Assembly: GCA_958298945.1 (NCBI GenBank)
Contig: OY282608.1
Span: 14,237,933-14,301,932, forward strand
DNA: 64,000 nucleotides
Source: Atherix ibis
Lineage: Eukaryota; Arthropoda; Insecta; Diptera; Athericidae
Direction: 5' to 3'
Shown here: one piece after another, positions 48,430 through 59,408 of the stretch
Layout: every line of letters begins with the position of its first letter
Numbering within the stretch: the stretch's first letter is position 1
Notes under the pieces: model-generated
What the model was told of the DNA's origin: nothing
What the model saw: only the letters and a program-made list of their open reading frames with translations
Databases searched by the model: none
Translations under genes and position numbers: made by a program

Positions 48430-51300
48430 TTGTTGGTTTGTTGGTTTGTTGGTTTGTTGGTTTTTTCGTTTCTTGGTTTGTTGGTTTGTTGGTTTGTTCG
48501 TTTGTTCGTTTGTTGGTTTGTTGGGTTGTTGGTTTGTTGGTTTGTGGGTTTGTTGGTTTGTTGGTTTGTTGGTTTGTTTGTTTGTTCGTTTATTGGTTTT
48601 TTGGTTTGTTGGTTTGTTGTTTTGTTGGTTTGTTGGCTTGTTGGTTTGTTGGTTTGTTGGTTTCTTGGTTTGATGGTTTGTTGGTTTGTTTGTTTGTTCG
48701 TTTGTTCGTTTGTTGGTTTGTTTGTTTGTTGGTTTGTTCGTTTTTTGGTTTGTTGGTTACTTGGTTCGTTGGTTTGTTGGTTTTTTGGTTTGTTGGTTTG
48801 TTGGTTTGTTGGCTTGTTGGTTTATTGGTTTGTTGGTTTGTTGGTTTGTTGGTTTGTTCGTTTGTTGGTTTGTTGGTTTGTTGGTTTGCTGGTTTGTTGA
48901 ATTGTTGGTTTGTTGGCTTGTTGGCTTGTTGGTTTGTTGGTTTGTTCGTTTGTTGGTTTGTGGGTTTGTTGGTTTGTTGGTTTTTTGGTTTGTTGGCTTG
49001 TTGGTTTTTTCGTTTGTTAGTTTCTTGGTTTGTTGGTTTGTTGGCTTGTGGGTTTGTTGGTTTGTTGGTTTGTTGGTTTGTTTGTTTGTTCGTTTGTTGG
49101 TTTGTTGGTTTGTTGGTTTGTTGGTTTGTTGGTTTGTTGGTTTGTTGGTTTGTTGGTTTGTTGGTTTGTTGGTTTGTTGGTTTGTTGGTTTCTTGGTTTG
49201 TTGGTTTGTTGGTTTGCTATTTTGTTGGTTTCTTGGTTTGTTGGTTTGTTGTTTTGTTGCTTTTTGGTTTGTTGGCTTGTTGGTTTGTTGGTTTTTTGGT
49301 TTGTTGGTTTTTTGGTTTGTTGGTTTGTAAGTTTGTTGGTTTACTTGTTTGCTGGTTTGTTGGTTTGTTGGTTTGTTGGTTTGTTGGTTTGTTGGTTTGT
49401 TGGTTTGTTGGTTTGTTGGTTACTTGGTTTGTTGGTTTGTTGGTTTTTTGGTTTGTTGGCTCGTTGGTTTGTTGGTTTGTTGGTTTGTTGGCTTGTTGTT
49501 TTGTTGGTTTGTTGGTTTGTTGGTTTGTTAGTTTGTTTGTTTTTTGGTTTGTTGGCTTGTTGGTTTGTTGGTTTGTTGGTTTGTTGGTTTGTTGGTTTGT
49601 TGCTTTGTTGGTTTGTTGGTTTGTTGGTTTGTTGGTTTGTTGGTTTGTTGGTTTGTTGGTTTGTTCGTTTGTTGGCTTGTTGGTTTGTTGGCTTGTTGGT
49701 TTGTTGGTTTGTTGGTTTGTTGGTTTGTTCGTTTGTTGGTTTGTTGGTTTGCTGGTTTGTTGGCTTGTTGGTTTGTTGGCTTGTTGGCTTGTTGGTTTGT
49801 TGGTTTGTTCGCTTGTTGGTTTGTTAGTTACTTGGTTTGTTGTTTTGTTGGTTTTTTGGTTTGTTGGCTTGTTGGTTTGTTCTTTTATTGGTTTGTTGGT
49901 TTGTTGGTTTGTTGGTTTGTTGGTTTGTTGGTTTGTTGGTTTGTTGGTTTGTTGGTTTTTTCGTTTGTTGGTTTGTTGGTTTGTTGATTTGTTGGTTTGT
50001 TGGTTTGTTGGTTTGTTCGTTTGCTGGTTTCTTGGTTTGTTTGTTTGTTGGTTTGTGGGTTTGTTGGTTATTTGGTTTGTTGGTTTATTTGTTTGTTCGT
50101 TTATTGATTTTTTGGTTTGTTGGTTTGTTGGTTTGTTGGTTTGTTGGCTTGTTGAATTTGTTGGTTTGTTGGTTTCTTGGTTTGTTGGTTTGTTGGTCTG
50201 TTTGTTTGTTCGTTTGTTCGTTTTTTGGTTTGTTTGTTTGTTGGTTTGTTCGTTTTTTGGTTTGTTGGTTACTTGGTTCGTTGGTTTGTTGGTTTTTTGG
50301 TTTGTTGGTTTGTTGGTTTGTTGGCTTGTTGGTTTGTTCGTTTGTTGGCTTGTTGGTTGTTGGTTTGTTGGTTTGTTGGTTTCCTTGTTTGTTGGTTTGT
50401 TGGTTTATTGGTTTGTTGGTTACTTGGTTTGTTGGTTTGTTGGTTTGTTGGTTTGTTGGTTTGTTTGTTTGTTTTTTTGTTCGTGTGTTGATTTGTTGGT
50501 TTGTTGGTTTATTGGTTTGTTGGTTTGTTTGTTTGTTCGTTTGTTGGTTTGTTGGTTTGTTGGTTTGTTGGTTTGTTGGTTTGTTGGTTTGTTGTTTTGT
50601 TGGTTTGTTGGCTTGTTGGTTTGTTCGTTTGTTGGCTTGTTGGTTTGCTGTTTTGTTGGTTTGTTGGTTTGTTCATTTGTTGGTTTGTTGGTTTGTTGGT
50701 TACTTGGTTTGTTGGATTGTTTGTTTGTTGGTTTGTTCGTTTGTTGGTTTGTTGGTTTGTTAATTTGGTGGTTTGTTGGCTTGTTGGCTTGTTGGTTTGT
50801 TGGTTTGTTGGCTTGTTGGTTTGTTGGTTTGTTGGCTTGTTGGTTTGTTGGTTTGTTGGTTTGTTGGTTTGTTGTTTTGTTGGCTTGTTGGTTTGTTGGT
50901 CTGTTGGTTTCTTTGTTTGTTTGTTTGTTGGTTTGTTGGTTTGTTCGTTTGTTGGCTTTATGGTTTGTTGGCTTGTTGGCTGGTTGGTTTGTTGGTTTAT
51001 TGGTTTGTTGGTTTGTTGGTTTGTTGGTTTGTTCGTTTGTTGGTTTGTTGGTTTGTTCGTTTGCTGGCTTGTTGGCTTGTTGGTTTGTTTGTTTGTTGGT
51101 TTGTTCGTTTGTTGGCTTGCTGGTTTGTTGGTTACTAGGTTTGTTGGTTTGTTGGTTTGTTGGTTTGTTGGTTTGTTGGTTTGTTGGTTTGTTGGTTTGT
51201 TCATTTGTTGGTTTGTTGGTTTATTGGTTTGTTGGTTTGTTGGTTTGTTCGTTTGTTGGTTTGTTCGTTTATTTGTTTGTTTGTTTGTTGGTTTGTTGTT
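48430..51300. repeat. Nested HOR duplication, D copy 2a
   Basis: This is the counterpart of 1a in the second 11.2-kb block: TTTTTTCGTTTC marker C at 48,467, TTGAATTTG at 50,153 and CTAG at 51,135. It repeats 2,870-2,918 bp downstream in 2b. A rare long minus-strand open frame lies within it (51,204 down to 50,509). Confidence 0.76.
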
Positions 51301-54230
51301 TGTTGGTTTGTTGGTTTGTTGGTTTGTTGGTTTTTTCGTTTCTTGGTTTGTTGGTTTGTTGGTTTGTTGGTTTGTTCGTTTGTTCGTTTGTTGGTTTGTT
51401 GGGTTGTTGGTTTGTTGGTTTGTGGGTTTGTTGGTTTGTTGGTTTGTTGGTTTGTTTGTTTGTTCGTTTATTGGTTTTTTGGTTTGTTGGTTTGTTGTTT
51501 TGTTGGTTTGTTGGCTTGTTGGTTTGTTGGTTTGTTGGTTTCTTGGTTTGATGGTTTATTGGTTTGTTTGTTTGTTCGTTTGTTCGTTTGTTGGTTTGTT
51601 TGTTTGTTGGTTTGTTCGTTTTTTGGTTTGTTGGTTACTTGGTTCGTTGGTTTGTTGGTTTTTTGGTTTGTTGGTTTGTTGGTTTGTTGGCTTGTTGGTT
51701 TATTGGTTTGTTGGTTTGTTGGTTTGTTGGTTTGTTCGTTTGTTGGTTTGTTGGTTTGTTGGTTTGCTGGTTTGTTGAATTGTTGGTTTGTTGGCTTGTT
51801 GGCTTGTTGGTTTGTTGGTTTGTTCGTTTGTTGGTTTGTGGGTTTGTTGGTTTGTTGGTTTTTTGGTTTGTTGGCTTGTTGGTTTTTTCGTTTGTTAGTT
51901 TCTTGGTTTGTTGGTTTGTTGGCTTGTGGGTTTGTTGGTTTGTTGGTTTGTTGGTTTGTTTGTTTGTTCGTTTGTTGGTTTGTTGGTTTGTTGGTTTGTT
52001 GGTTTGTTGGTTTGTTGGTTTGTTGGTTTGTTGGTTTGTTGGTTTGTTGGTTTGTTGGTTTGTTGGTTTGTTGGTTTGTTGGTTTGTTGGTTTCTTGGTT
52101 TGTTGGTTTGTTGGTTTGCTATTTTGTTGGTTTCTTGGTTTGTTGGTTTGTTGTTTTGTTGCTTTTTGGTTTGTTGGCTTGTTGGTTTGTTGGTTTTTTG
52201 GTTTGTTGGTTTTTTGGTTTGTTGGTTTGTTAGTTTGTTGGTTTACTTGTTTGCTGGTTTGTTGGTTTGTTGGTTTGTTGGTTTGTTGGTTTGTTGGTTT
52301 GTTGGTTTGTTGGTTTGTTGGTTTGTTGGTTACTTGGTTTGTTGGTTTGTTGGTTTTTTGGTTTGTTGGCTCGTTGGTTTGTTGGTTTGTTGGTTTGTTG
52401 GCTTGTTGTTTTGTTGGTTTGTTGGTTTGTTGGTTTGTTAGTTTGTTTGTTTTTTGGTTTGTTGGCTTGTTGGTTTGTTGGTTTGTTGGTTTGTTGGTTT
52501 GTTGGTTTGTTGCTTTGTTGGTTTGTTGGTTTGTTGGTTTGTTGGTTTGTTGGTTTGTTGGTTTGTTGGTTTGTTCGTTTGTTGGCTTGTTGGTTTGTTG
52601 GCTTGTTGGTTTGTTGGTTTGTTGGTTTGTTGGTTTGTTCGTTTGTTGGTTTGTTGGTTTGCTGGTTTGTTGGCTTGTTGGTTTGTTGGCTTGTTGGCTT
52701 GTTGGTTTGTTGGTTTGTTCGCTTGTTGGTTTGTTAGTTACTTGGTTTGTTGTTTTGTTGGTTTTTTGGTTTGTTGGCTTGTTGGTTTGTTCTTTTGTTG
52801 GTTTGTTGGTTTGTTGGTTTGTTGGTTTGTTGGTTTGTTGGTTTGTTGGTTTGTTGGTTTGTTGGTTTTTTCGTTTGTTGGTTTGTTGGTTTGTTGATTT
52901 GTTGGTTTGTTGGTTTGTTGGTTTGTTCGTTTGCTGGTTTCTTGGTTTGTTTGTTTGTTGGTTTGTGGGTTTGTTGGTTATTTGGTTTGTTGGTTTATTT
53001 GTTTGTTCGTTTATTGATTTTTTGGTTTGTTGGTTTGTTGGTTTGTTGGTTTGTTGGCTTGTTGAATTTGTTGGTTTGTTGGTTTCTTGGTTTGTTGGTT
53101 TGTTGGTCTGTTTGTTTGTTCGTTTGTTCGTTTTTTGGTTTGTTTGTTTGTTGGTTTGTTCGTTTTTTGGTTTGTTGGTTACTTGGTTCGTTGGTTTGTT
53201 GGTTTTTTGGTTTGTTGGTTTGTTGGTTTGTTGGCTTGTTGGTTTGTTCGTTTGTTGGCTTGTTGGTTGTTGGTTTGTTGGTTTGTTGGTTTCCTTGTTT
53301 GTTGGTTTGTTGGTTTATTGGTTTGTTGGTTACTTGGTTTGTTGGTTTGTTGGTTTGTTGGTTTGTTGGTTTGTTTGTTTGTTTTTTTGTTCGTGTGTTG
53401 ATTTGTTGGTTTGTTGGTTTATTGGTTTGTTGGTTTGTTTGTTTGTTCGTTTGTTGGTTTGTTGGTTTGTTGGTTTGTTGGTTTGTTGGTTTGTTGGTTT
53501 GTTGTTTTGTTGGGTTGTTGGCTTGTTGGTTTGTTCGTTTGTTGGCTTGTTGGTTTGCTGTTTTGTTGGTTTGTTGGTTTGTTCATTTGTTGGTTTGTTG
53601 GTTTGTTGGTTACTTGGTTTGTTGGATTGTTTGTATGTTGGTTTGTTCGTTTGTTGGTTTGTTGGTTTGTTAATTTGGTGGTTTGTTGGCTTGTTGGCTT
53701 GTTGGTTTGTTGGTTTGTTGGCTTGTTGGTTTGTTGGTTTGTTGGCTTGTTGGTTTGTTGGTTTGTTGGTTTGTTGGTTTGTTGTTTTGTTGGCTTGTTG
53801 GTTTGTTGGTCTGTTGGTTTCTTTGTTTGTTTGTTTGTTGGTTTGTTGGTTTGTTCGTTTGTTGGCTTTATGGTTTGTTGGCTTGTTGGCTGGTTGGTTT
53901 GTTGGTTTATTGGTTTGTTGGTTTGTTGGTTTGTTGGTTTGTTGGTTTGTTCGTTTGTTGGTTTGTTGGTTTGTTCGTTTGCTGGCTTGTTGGCTTGTTG
54001 GTTTGTTTGTTTGTTGGTTTGTTCGTTTGTTGGCTTGCTGGTTTGTTGGTTACTAGGTTTGTTGGTTTGTTGGTTTGTTGGTTTGTTGGTTTGTTGGTTT
54101 GTTGGTTTGTTGGTTTGTTGGTTTGTTCATTTGTTGGTTTGTTGGTTTATTGGTTTGTTGGTTTGTTGGTTTGTTCGTTTGTTGGTTTGTTCGTTTATTT
54201 GTTTGTTTGTTTGTTGGTTTGTTGTTTGTT
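51301..54230. repeat. Nested HOR duplication, D copy 2b
   Basis: This is the counterpart of 1b, with TTTTTTCGTTTC marker C at 51,337, TTGAATTTG at 53,063 and CTAG at 54,053. It keeps the ~88 bp that 1b lacks near 40.55 kb. Small private changes are TTGGGTTG near 53,513 and TGTATG near 53,634. Confidence 0.76.
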
Positions 54231-56815
54231 GGTTTGTTGGTTTGTGGGTTTGTTGGTTTGTTCGTTTGTTGGTTTGTTTGTTTGTTGGTTTCTTGGTTTG
54301 TTGGTTTGTTTGTTTGTTGGTTTGTTAGTTTGTTTGTTTGTTCGTTTGTTGGTTTGTTGGTTTGTTGATTTGTTTGTTTGTTGGTTTGTTGGTTTGTTGG
54401 TTTGTTGGTTTGTTGGTTACTTGGTTTGTTGGTTTGTTGGTTTTTTGGTTTGTTGGCTCGTTGGTTTGTTGGTTTGTTGGTTTGTTGGTTTCTTGGTTTG
54501 TTTGTTTGTTGGTTTGTGGGTTTGTTCGTTTATACGTTTGTTCGTTTGTTGGTTTGTTTGTTTGTTGGTTTGTTCGTTTGTTGGTTTGTTGGTTACTTGG
54601 TTTGTTGGTTTGTCGGTTTGTTGGTTTGTTGGTTTGTTGGTTTGTTGGTTTGTTGGTTTGTTGGTTTGTTGGTTTGTTGGTTTGTTGGTTTGTTGGTTTG
54701 TTGGTTTGTTGGTTTGTTGCTTTGTTGGTTTGTTGGTTTGTTGGTTTGTTGGTTTGTTGGCTTGTTGGTTTGTTCGTTTGTTGGTTTGTTGGTTTGTTCG
54801 TTTGTTGGCTTGTTGACTTGTTGGTTTGTTGGTTAGTTTGTTTGTTGGTTTGTTCGTTTGTTGGCTTGTTGGTTTGTTGGTTACTTGGTTTGTTGGTTTG
54901 TTGGTTTGTTGGTTTGTTCGTTTGTTGGTTTGTTGGTTTATTGGTTTATTGGTTTGTTGGTTTGTTCGTTTGTTGGTTTGTTCGTTTGTTGGTTTGTTTG
55001 TTTGTTGGTTTGTTCGTTTGTTTGTTTGTTGGTTTGTTCGTTTGTTGGTTTGTTCGTTTGTTGGCTTGTTGGTTTGTTGGCTTGTTGGCTTGTTGGTTTG
55101 TTGGTTTGTTGGTTTGTTGGTTTGTTGGTTTGTAGGTTTGTTGGTTTGTTCGTTTGTTGGTTTGTTCGTTTGTTGGTTTGTTGTTTGGTGTTTGTTGGTT
55201 TGTTGGTTTTTTCGTTTGTTGGCTTGTTGGTGTATTGGTTTGTTGGTTTTTTTTGGTTTGTTGGTTTGTTGGTTTATTTGTTTGTTGGTTTGCTGGTTTG
55301 TTGGCTTGTTGGTTTGTTGGTTTGTTGGTTTGTTGGTTTGTTCGTTTGTTGGTTTGTTGGTTTGTTGGTTTGCTGGTTTGTTGGCTTGATGGTTTGTTGG
55401 CTTGTTGGCTTGTTGGTTTGTTGGTTTGTTCGTTTGTTGTTTTGTTGTTTACTTGGTTTGTTGGTTTGTTGGTTTTAGGTTTGTTGGCTTGTTGGTTTGT
55501 TCTTTTGTTGGTTTGTTGGTTTGTTGGTTTGTTGGTTGGTTGGTTTGTTGGTTTGTTGGTTTGTTGGTTTGTTGGTTTATTGGTTTGTTGGTTTTTTTGT
55601 TTGTTGGTTTGTTGGTTTGTTGGTTTGTTGGTTTGTTGGTTTGTTCGTTTGTTGGTTTCTTGGTTTGTTGGTTTGTTGGTTTGTGGGTTTGTTGGTTTGT
55701 TGGTTTGTTGGTTTGTTTATTTGTTCGTTTATTGGTTTGTTGGTTTGTTGGTTTGTTGGTTTGTTGGTTTCTTGGTTTGTTGGTTTGTTGGTTTGTTGGT
55801 TTGTTTGTTTGTTCGTTTGTTCGTTTGTTGGTTTGTTTGTTTGTTAATTTGTTCGTTTTTTGGTTTGTTGGTTACTTTGTTCGTTGGTTTGTTGGTTTTT
55901 TCGTTTGTTGGTTTGTTGGTTTGTTGGCTTTTCGGTTTGTTCGTTTGTTGGCTTGTTGGTTGTTGGTTTGTTGGTTTGTTGGTTTCCTTGTTTGTTGGTT
56001 TGTTGGTTTATTGGTTTGTTGGTTACTTGGTTTATTCGTTTGTTGGTTTGTTGGTTTGTTTTTTTGTTGGTTTGTTCTTGTGTTGGTTTGTTGGTTTGTT
56101 GGTTTGTTGGTTTGTTGGTTTGTTTGTTTGTTCGTTTGTTGGTTTGTTGGTTTGTTGGTTTGTTGGTTTGTTGGTTTGTTGGTTTGTTGTTTTGTTGGTT
56201 TGTTGGCTTGTTGGTTTATTCGTTTGTTGGCTTGTTGGTTTGTTGGTTTGTTGGTTTGTTGGTTTGTTGGTTTGTTGGTTACTTGGTTTGTTGGTTTGTT
56301 GGTTTGTTGGTTTGTTTGTTTGTTGGTTTGTTCGTTTGTTGGTTTGTTGGTTTGTTAATTTGTTGGTTTGTTGGCTTGTTGGCTTGTTGGTTTGTTGGTT
56401 TGTTGGCTTGTTGGTTTGTTGGCTTGTTGGTTTGTTGGTTTGTTGGTTTGTTGGTTTGTTGTTTTGTTGGCTTGTTAGTTTGTTGGTTTGTTGGTTTCTT
56501 GGTTTGTTTGTTTGTTGGTTTGTTGGTTTGTTGGTTTGTTGGTTTGTTGGTTTGTTCGTTTGTTGGCTTGTTGGTTTGTTGGCTTGTTGGCTGGTTGGTT
56601 TGTTGGTTTATTGGTTTGTTGGTTTGCTGGTTTGTTGGTTTGTTGGTTTGTTCGTTTGTTGGTTTGTTAGTTTGTTCGTTTGTTGGCTTGTTGGCTTGTT
56701 GGTTTGTTTGTTTGTTGGTTTGTTCGTTTGTTGGCTTGTTGGTTTGTTGGTTACTTGGTTTATTCGTTTGTTGGTTTGTTCGTTTATTTGTTTGTTTGTT
56801 TGTTGGTTTGTTGTT
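54231..56815. repeat. Nested ~2.5-kb HOR, D copy 2c
   Basis: This is the counterpart of 1c at an offset of 11,262-11,270 (43,116 to 54,378, 43,556 to 54,826 and 45,226 to 56,488). At 55,598 it has T where the sister base 44,336 is C in a CpG. Confidence 0.75.
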
Positions 56816-58350
56816 TGTTGGTTTGTTGGTTTGTGGATTTGTTGGTTTGTTCGTTTGTTGGTTTGTTTGTTTGTTGGTTTCTTGGTTTGTTGGTTTGTTT
56901 GTTTGTTGGTTTGTTAGTTTGTTTGTTTGTTCGTTTGTTGGTTTGTTGGTTTGTTGATTTGTTTGTTTGTTGGTTTGTTGGTTTGTTGGGGTGTTGGTTT
57001 GTTGGTTTGTTGGTTTCTTGGTTTGTTTGTTTGTTGGTTTGTGGGTTTGTTCGTTTATTCGTTTGTTCGTTTGTTGGTTTGTTTGTTTGTTGGTTTGTTC
57101 GTTTGTTGGTTTGTTGGTTACTTGGTTTGTTGGTTTGTCGGTTTGTTGGTTTGTTGGTTTGTTGGTTTGTTGGTTTGTTGGTTTGTTGGTTTGTTGGTTT
57201 GTTGGTTTGTTGGTTTGTTGGTTTGTTGGTTTGTTGGTTTGTTGCTTTGTTGGTTTGTTGGTTTGTTGGTTTGTTGGCTTGTTGGTTTGTTCGTTTGTTG
57301 GTTTGTTGGTTTGTTCGTTTGTTGGCTTGTTGACTTGTTGGTTTGTTGGTTAGTTTGTTTGTTGGTTTGTTCGTTTGTTGGCTTGTTGGTTTGTTGGTTA
57401 CTTGGTTTGTTGGTTTGTTGGTTTGTTGGTTTGTTCGTTTGTTGGTTTGTTGGTTTATTGGTTTATTGGTTTGTTGGTTTGTTCGTTTGTTGGTTTGTTC
57501 GTTTGTTGGTTTGTTTGTTTGTTGGTTTGTTCGTTTGTTTGTTTGTTGGTTTGTTCGTTTGTTGGTTTGTTCGTTTGTTGGCTTGTTGGATTGTTGGCTT
57601 GTTGGCTTGTTGGTTTGTTGGTTTGTTGGTTTGTTGGTTTGTTGGTTTGTAGGTTTGTTGGTTTGTTCGTTTGTTGGTTTGTTCGTTTGTTGGTTTGTTG
57701 TTTGGTGTTTGTTGGTTTGTTGGTTTTTTCGTTTGTTGGCTTGTTGGTGTATTGGTTTGTTGGTTTTTTTTGGTTTGTTGGTTTGTTGGTTTATTTGTTT
57801 GTTGGTTTGTTGGTTTGTTGGCTTGTTGGTTTGTTGGTTTGTTGGTTTGTTGGTTTGTTCGTTTGTTGGTTTGTTGGTTTGTTGGTTTGCTGGTTTGTTG
57901 GCTTGATGGTTTGTTGGCTTGTTGGCTTGTTGGTTTGTTGGTTTGTTCGTTTGTTGTTTTGTTGTTTACTTGGTTTGTTGGTTTGTTGGTTTTAGGTTTG
58001 TTGGCTTGTTGGTTTGTTCTTTTGTTGGTTTGTTGGTTTGTTGGTTTGTTGGTTGGTTGGTTTGTTGGTTTGTTGGTTTGTTGGTTTGTTGGTTTATTGG
58101 TTTGTTGGTTTGTTGGTTTTTTCGTTTGTTGGTTTGTTGGTTTGTTGGTTTGTTGGTTTGTTGGTTTGTTCGTTTGTTGGTTTCTTGGTTTGTTGGTTTG
58201 TTGGTTTGTGGGTTTGTTGGTTTGTTGGTTTGTTGGTTTGTTTATTTGTTCGTTTATTGGTTTGTTGGTTTGTTGGTTTGTTGGTTTGTTGGTTTCTTGG
58301 TTTGTTGGTTTGTTGGTTTGTTGGTTTGTTTGTTTGTTCGTTTGTTCGTT
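56816..58350. repeat. Nested ~2.5-kb HOR, D copy 2d, truncated
   Basis: This is the counterpart of 1d at an offset of 11,262-11,270 (45,705 to 56,967 and 46,649 to 57,919). Its end overlaps the 902-bp duplication below. Confidence 0.73.
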
Positions 58351-58506
58351 TGTTGGTTTGTTTGTTTGTTGGTTTGTTCGTTTTTTGGTTTGTTGGTTAC
58401 TTTGTTCGTTGGTTTGTTGGTTTTTTCGTTTGTTGGTTTGTTGGTTTGTTGGCTTTTCGGTTTGTTCGTTTGTTGGCTTGTTGGTTGTTGGTTTGTTGGT
58501 TTGTTG
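57605..58506. repeat. 902-bp tandem duplication, copy 1
   Basis: Markers repeat exactly 902 bp downstream: TTGTAGG at 57,649 to 58,551, 57,671 to 58,573, 57,919 to 58,821 and 58,014 to 58,916. No counterpart follows the matching place in the first 11.2-kb block, so this event is specific to this end. Confidence 0.85.
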
Positions 58507-59408
58507 GTTTGTTGGCTTGTTGGTTTGTTGGTTTGTTGGTTTGTTGGTTTGTAGGTTTGTTGGTTTGTTCGTTTGTTGGTTTGTTCGTTTGTTGGTTTGT
58601 TGTTTGGTGTTTGTTGGTTTGTTGGTTTTTTCGTTTGTTGGCTTGTTGGTGTATTGGTTTGTTGGTTTTTTTTGGTTTGTTGGTTTGTTGGTTTATTTGT
58701 TTGTTGGTTTGTTGGTTTGTTGGCTTGTTGGTTTGTTGGTTTGTTGGTTTGTTGGTTTGTTCGTTTGTTGGTTTGTTGGTTTGTTGGTTTGCTGGTTTGT
58801 TGGCTTGATGGTTTGTTGGCTTGTTGGCTTGTTGGTTTGTTGGTTTGTTCGTTTGTTGTTTTGTTGTTTACTTGGTTTGTTGGTTTGTTGGTTTTAGGTT
58901 TGTTGGCTTGTTGGTTTGTTCTTTTGTTGGTTTGTTGGTTTGTTGGTTTGTTGGTTGGTTGGTTTGTTGGTTTGTTGGTTTGTTGGTTTGTTGGTTTATT
59001 GGTTTGTTGGTTTGTTGGTTTTTTCGTTTGTTGGTTTGTTGGTTTGTTGGTTTGTTGGTTTGTTGGTTTGTTCGTTTGTTGGTTTCTTGGTTTGTTGGTT
59101 TGTTGGTTTGTGGGTTTGTTGGTTTGTTGGTTTGTTGGTTTGTTTATTTGTTCGTTTATTGGTTTGTTGGTTTGTTGGTTTGTTGGTTTGTTGGTTTCTT
59201 GGTTTGTTGGTTTGTTGGTGTGTTGGTTTGTTTGTTTGTTCGTTTGTTCGTTTGTTGGTTTGTTTGTTTGTTGGTTTGTTCGTTTTTTGGTTTGTTGGTT
59301 ACTTTGTTCGTTGGTTTGTTGGTTTTTTCGTTTGTTGGTTTGTTGGTTTGTTGGCTTTTCGGTTTGTTCGTTTGTTGGCTTGTTGGTTGTTGGTTTGTTG
59401 GTTTGTTG
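58507..59408. repeat. 902-bp tandem duplication, copy 2
   Basis: This is the second copy; at about 59,410 it continues into the TTTCCTTG marker that copy 1 lacks. The copies differ by very few bases (for example TTGGTGTG near 59,218 in place of TTGGTTTG). Confidence 0.85.

Larger units (their letters stand above)
47085..58350. repeat. ~11.2-kb tandem duplication, copy 2
   Basis: This is the second copy of the block above. Its junction near 47,085 joins 44.5-kb-like sequence (two TTGTTCGT units after a GTTT tract) directly to the TTAGTTTGTTAGC stretch of the copy start. Near 58,350 the sequence instead continues into TTGTTGGT and GTTT units, which should be the original flank. An extra ~88 bp (11 octamers) lies near 51.7-51.8 kb compared with copy 1 near 40.55 kb. 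Confidence 0.85.

Noticed and set aside
50509..51204. A 231-codon minus-strand frame of NKPTNQQT repeats (also 25,379-25,855 and 39,815-40,030).
   Set aside because: This is the reverse complement of the same satellite. It is open only where TTGTTAGT and TACTTGGT units happen to be missing from the right phase, and I see no non-repeat domain or regulatory context.
46401..51551. A 1,716-codon + strand open frame, with others of more than 1,000 codons (17,291-20,722; 35,067-38,645; 39,591-42,794).
   Set aside because: The frame is a perfect octapeptide echo of the DNA repeat, is open in the other + frames too, begins at a non-ATG codon, has no codon structure of its own, and breaks only where a variant unit makes a stop. 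It would be scored as membrane protein only because of its L/V/F/W/C content.
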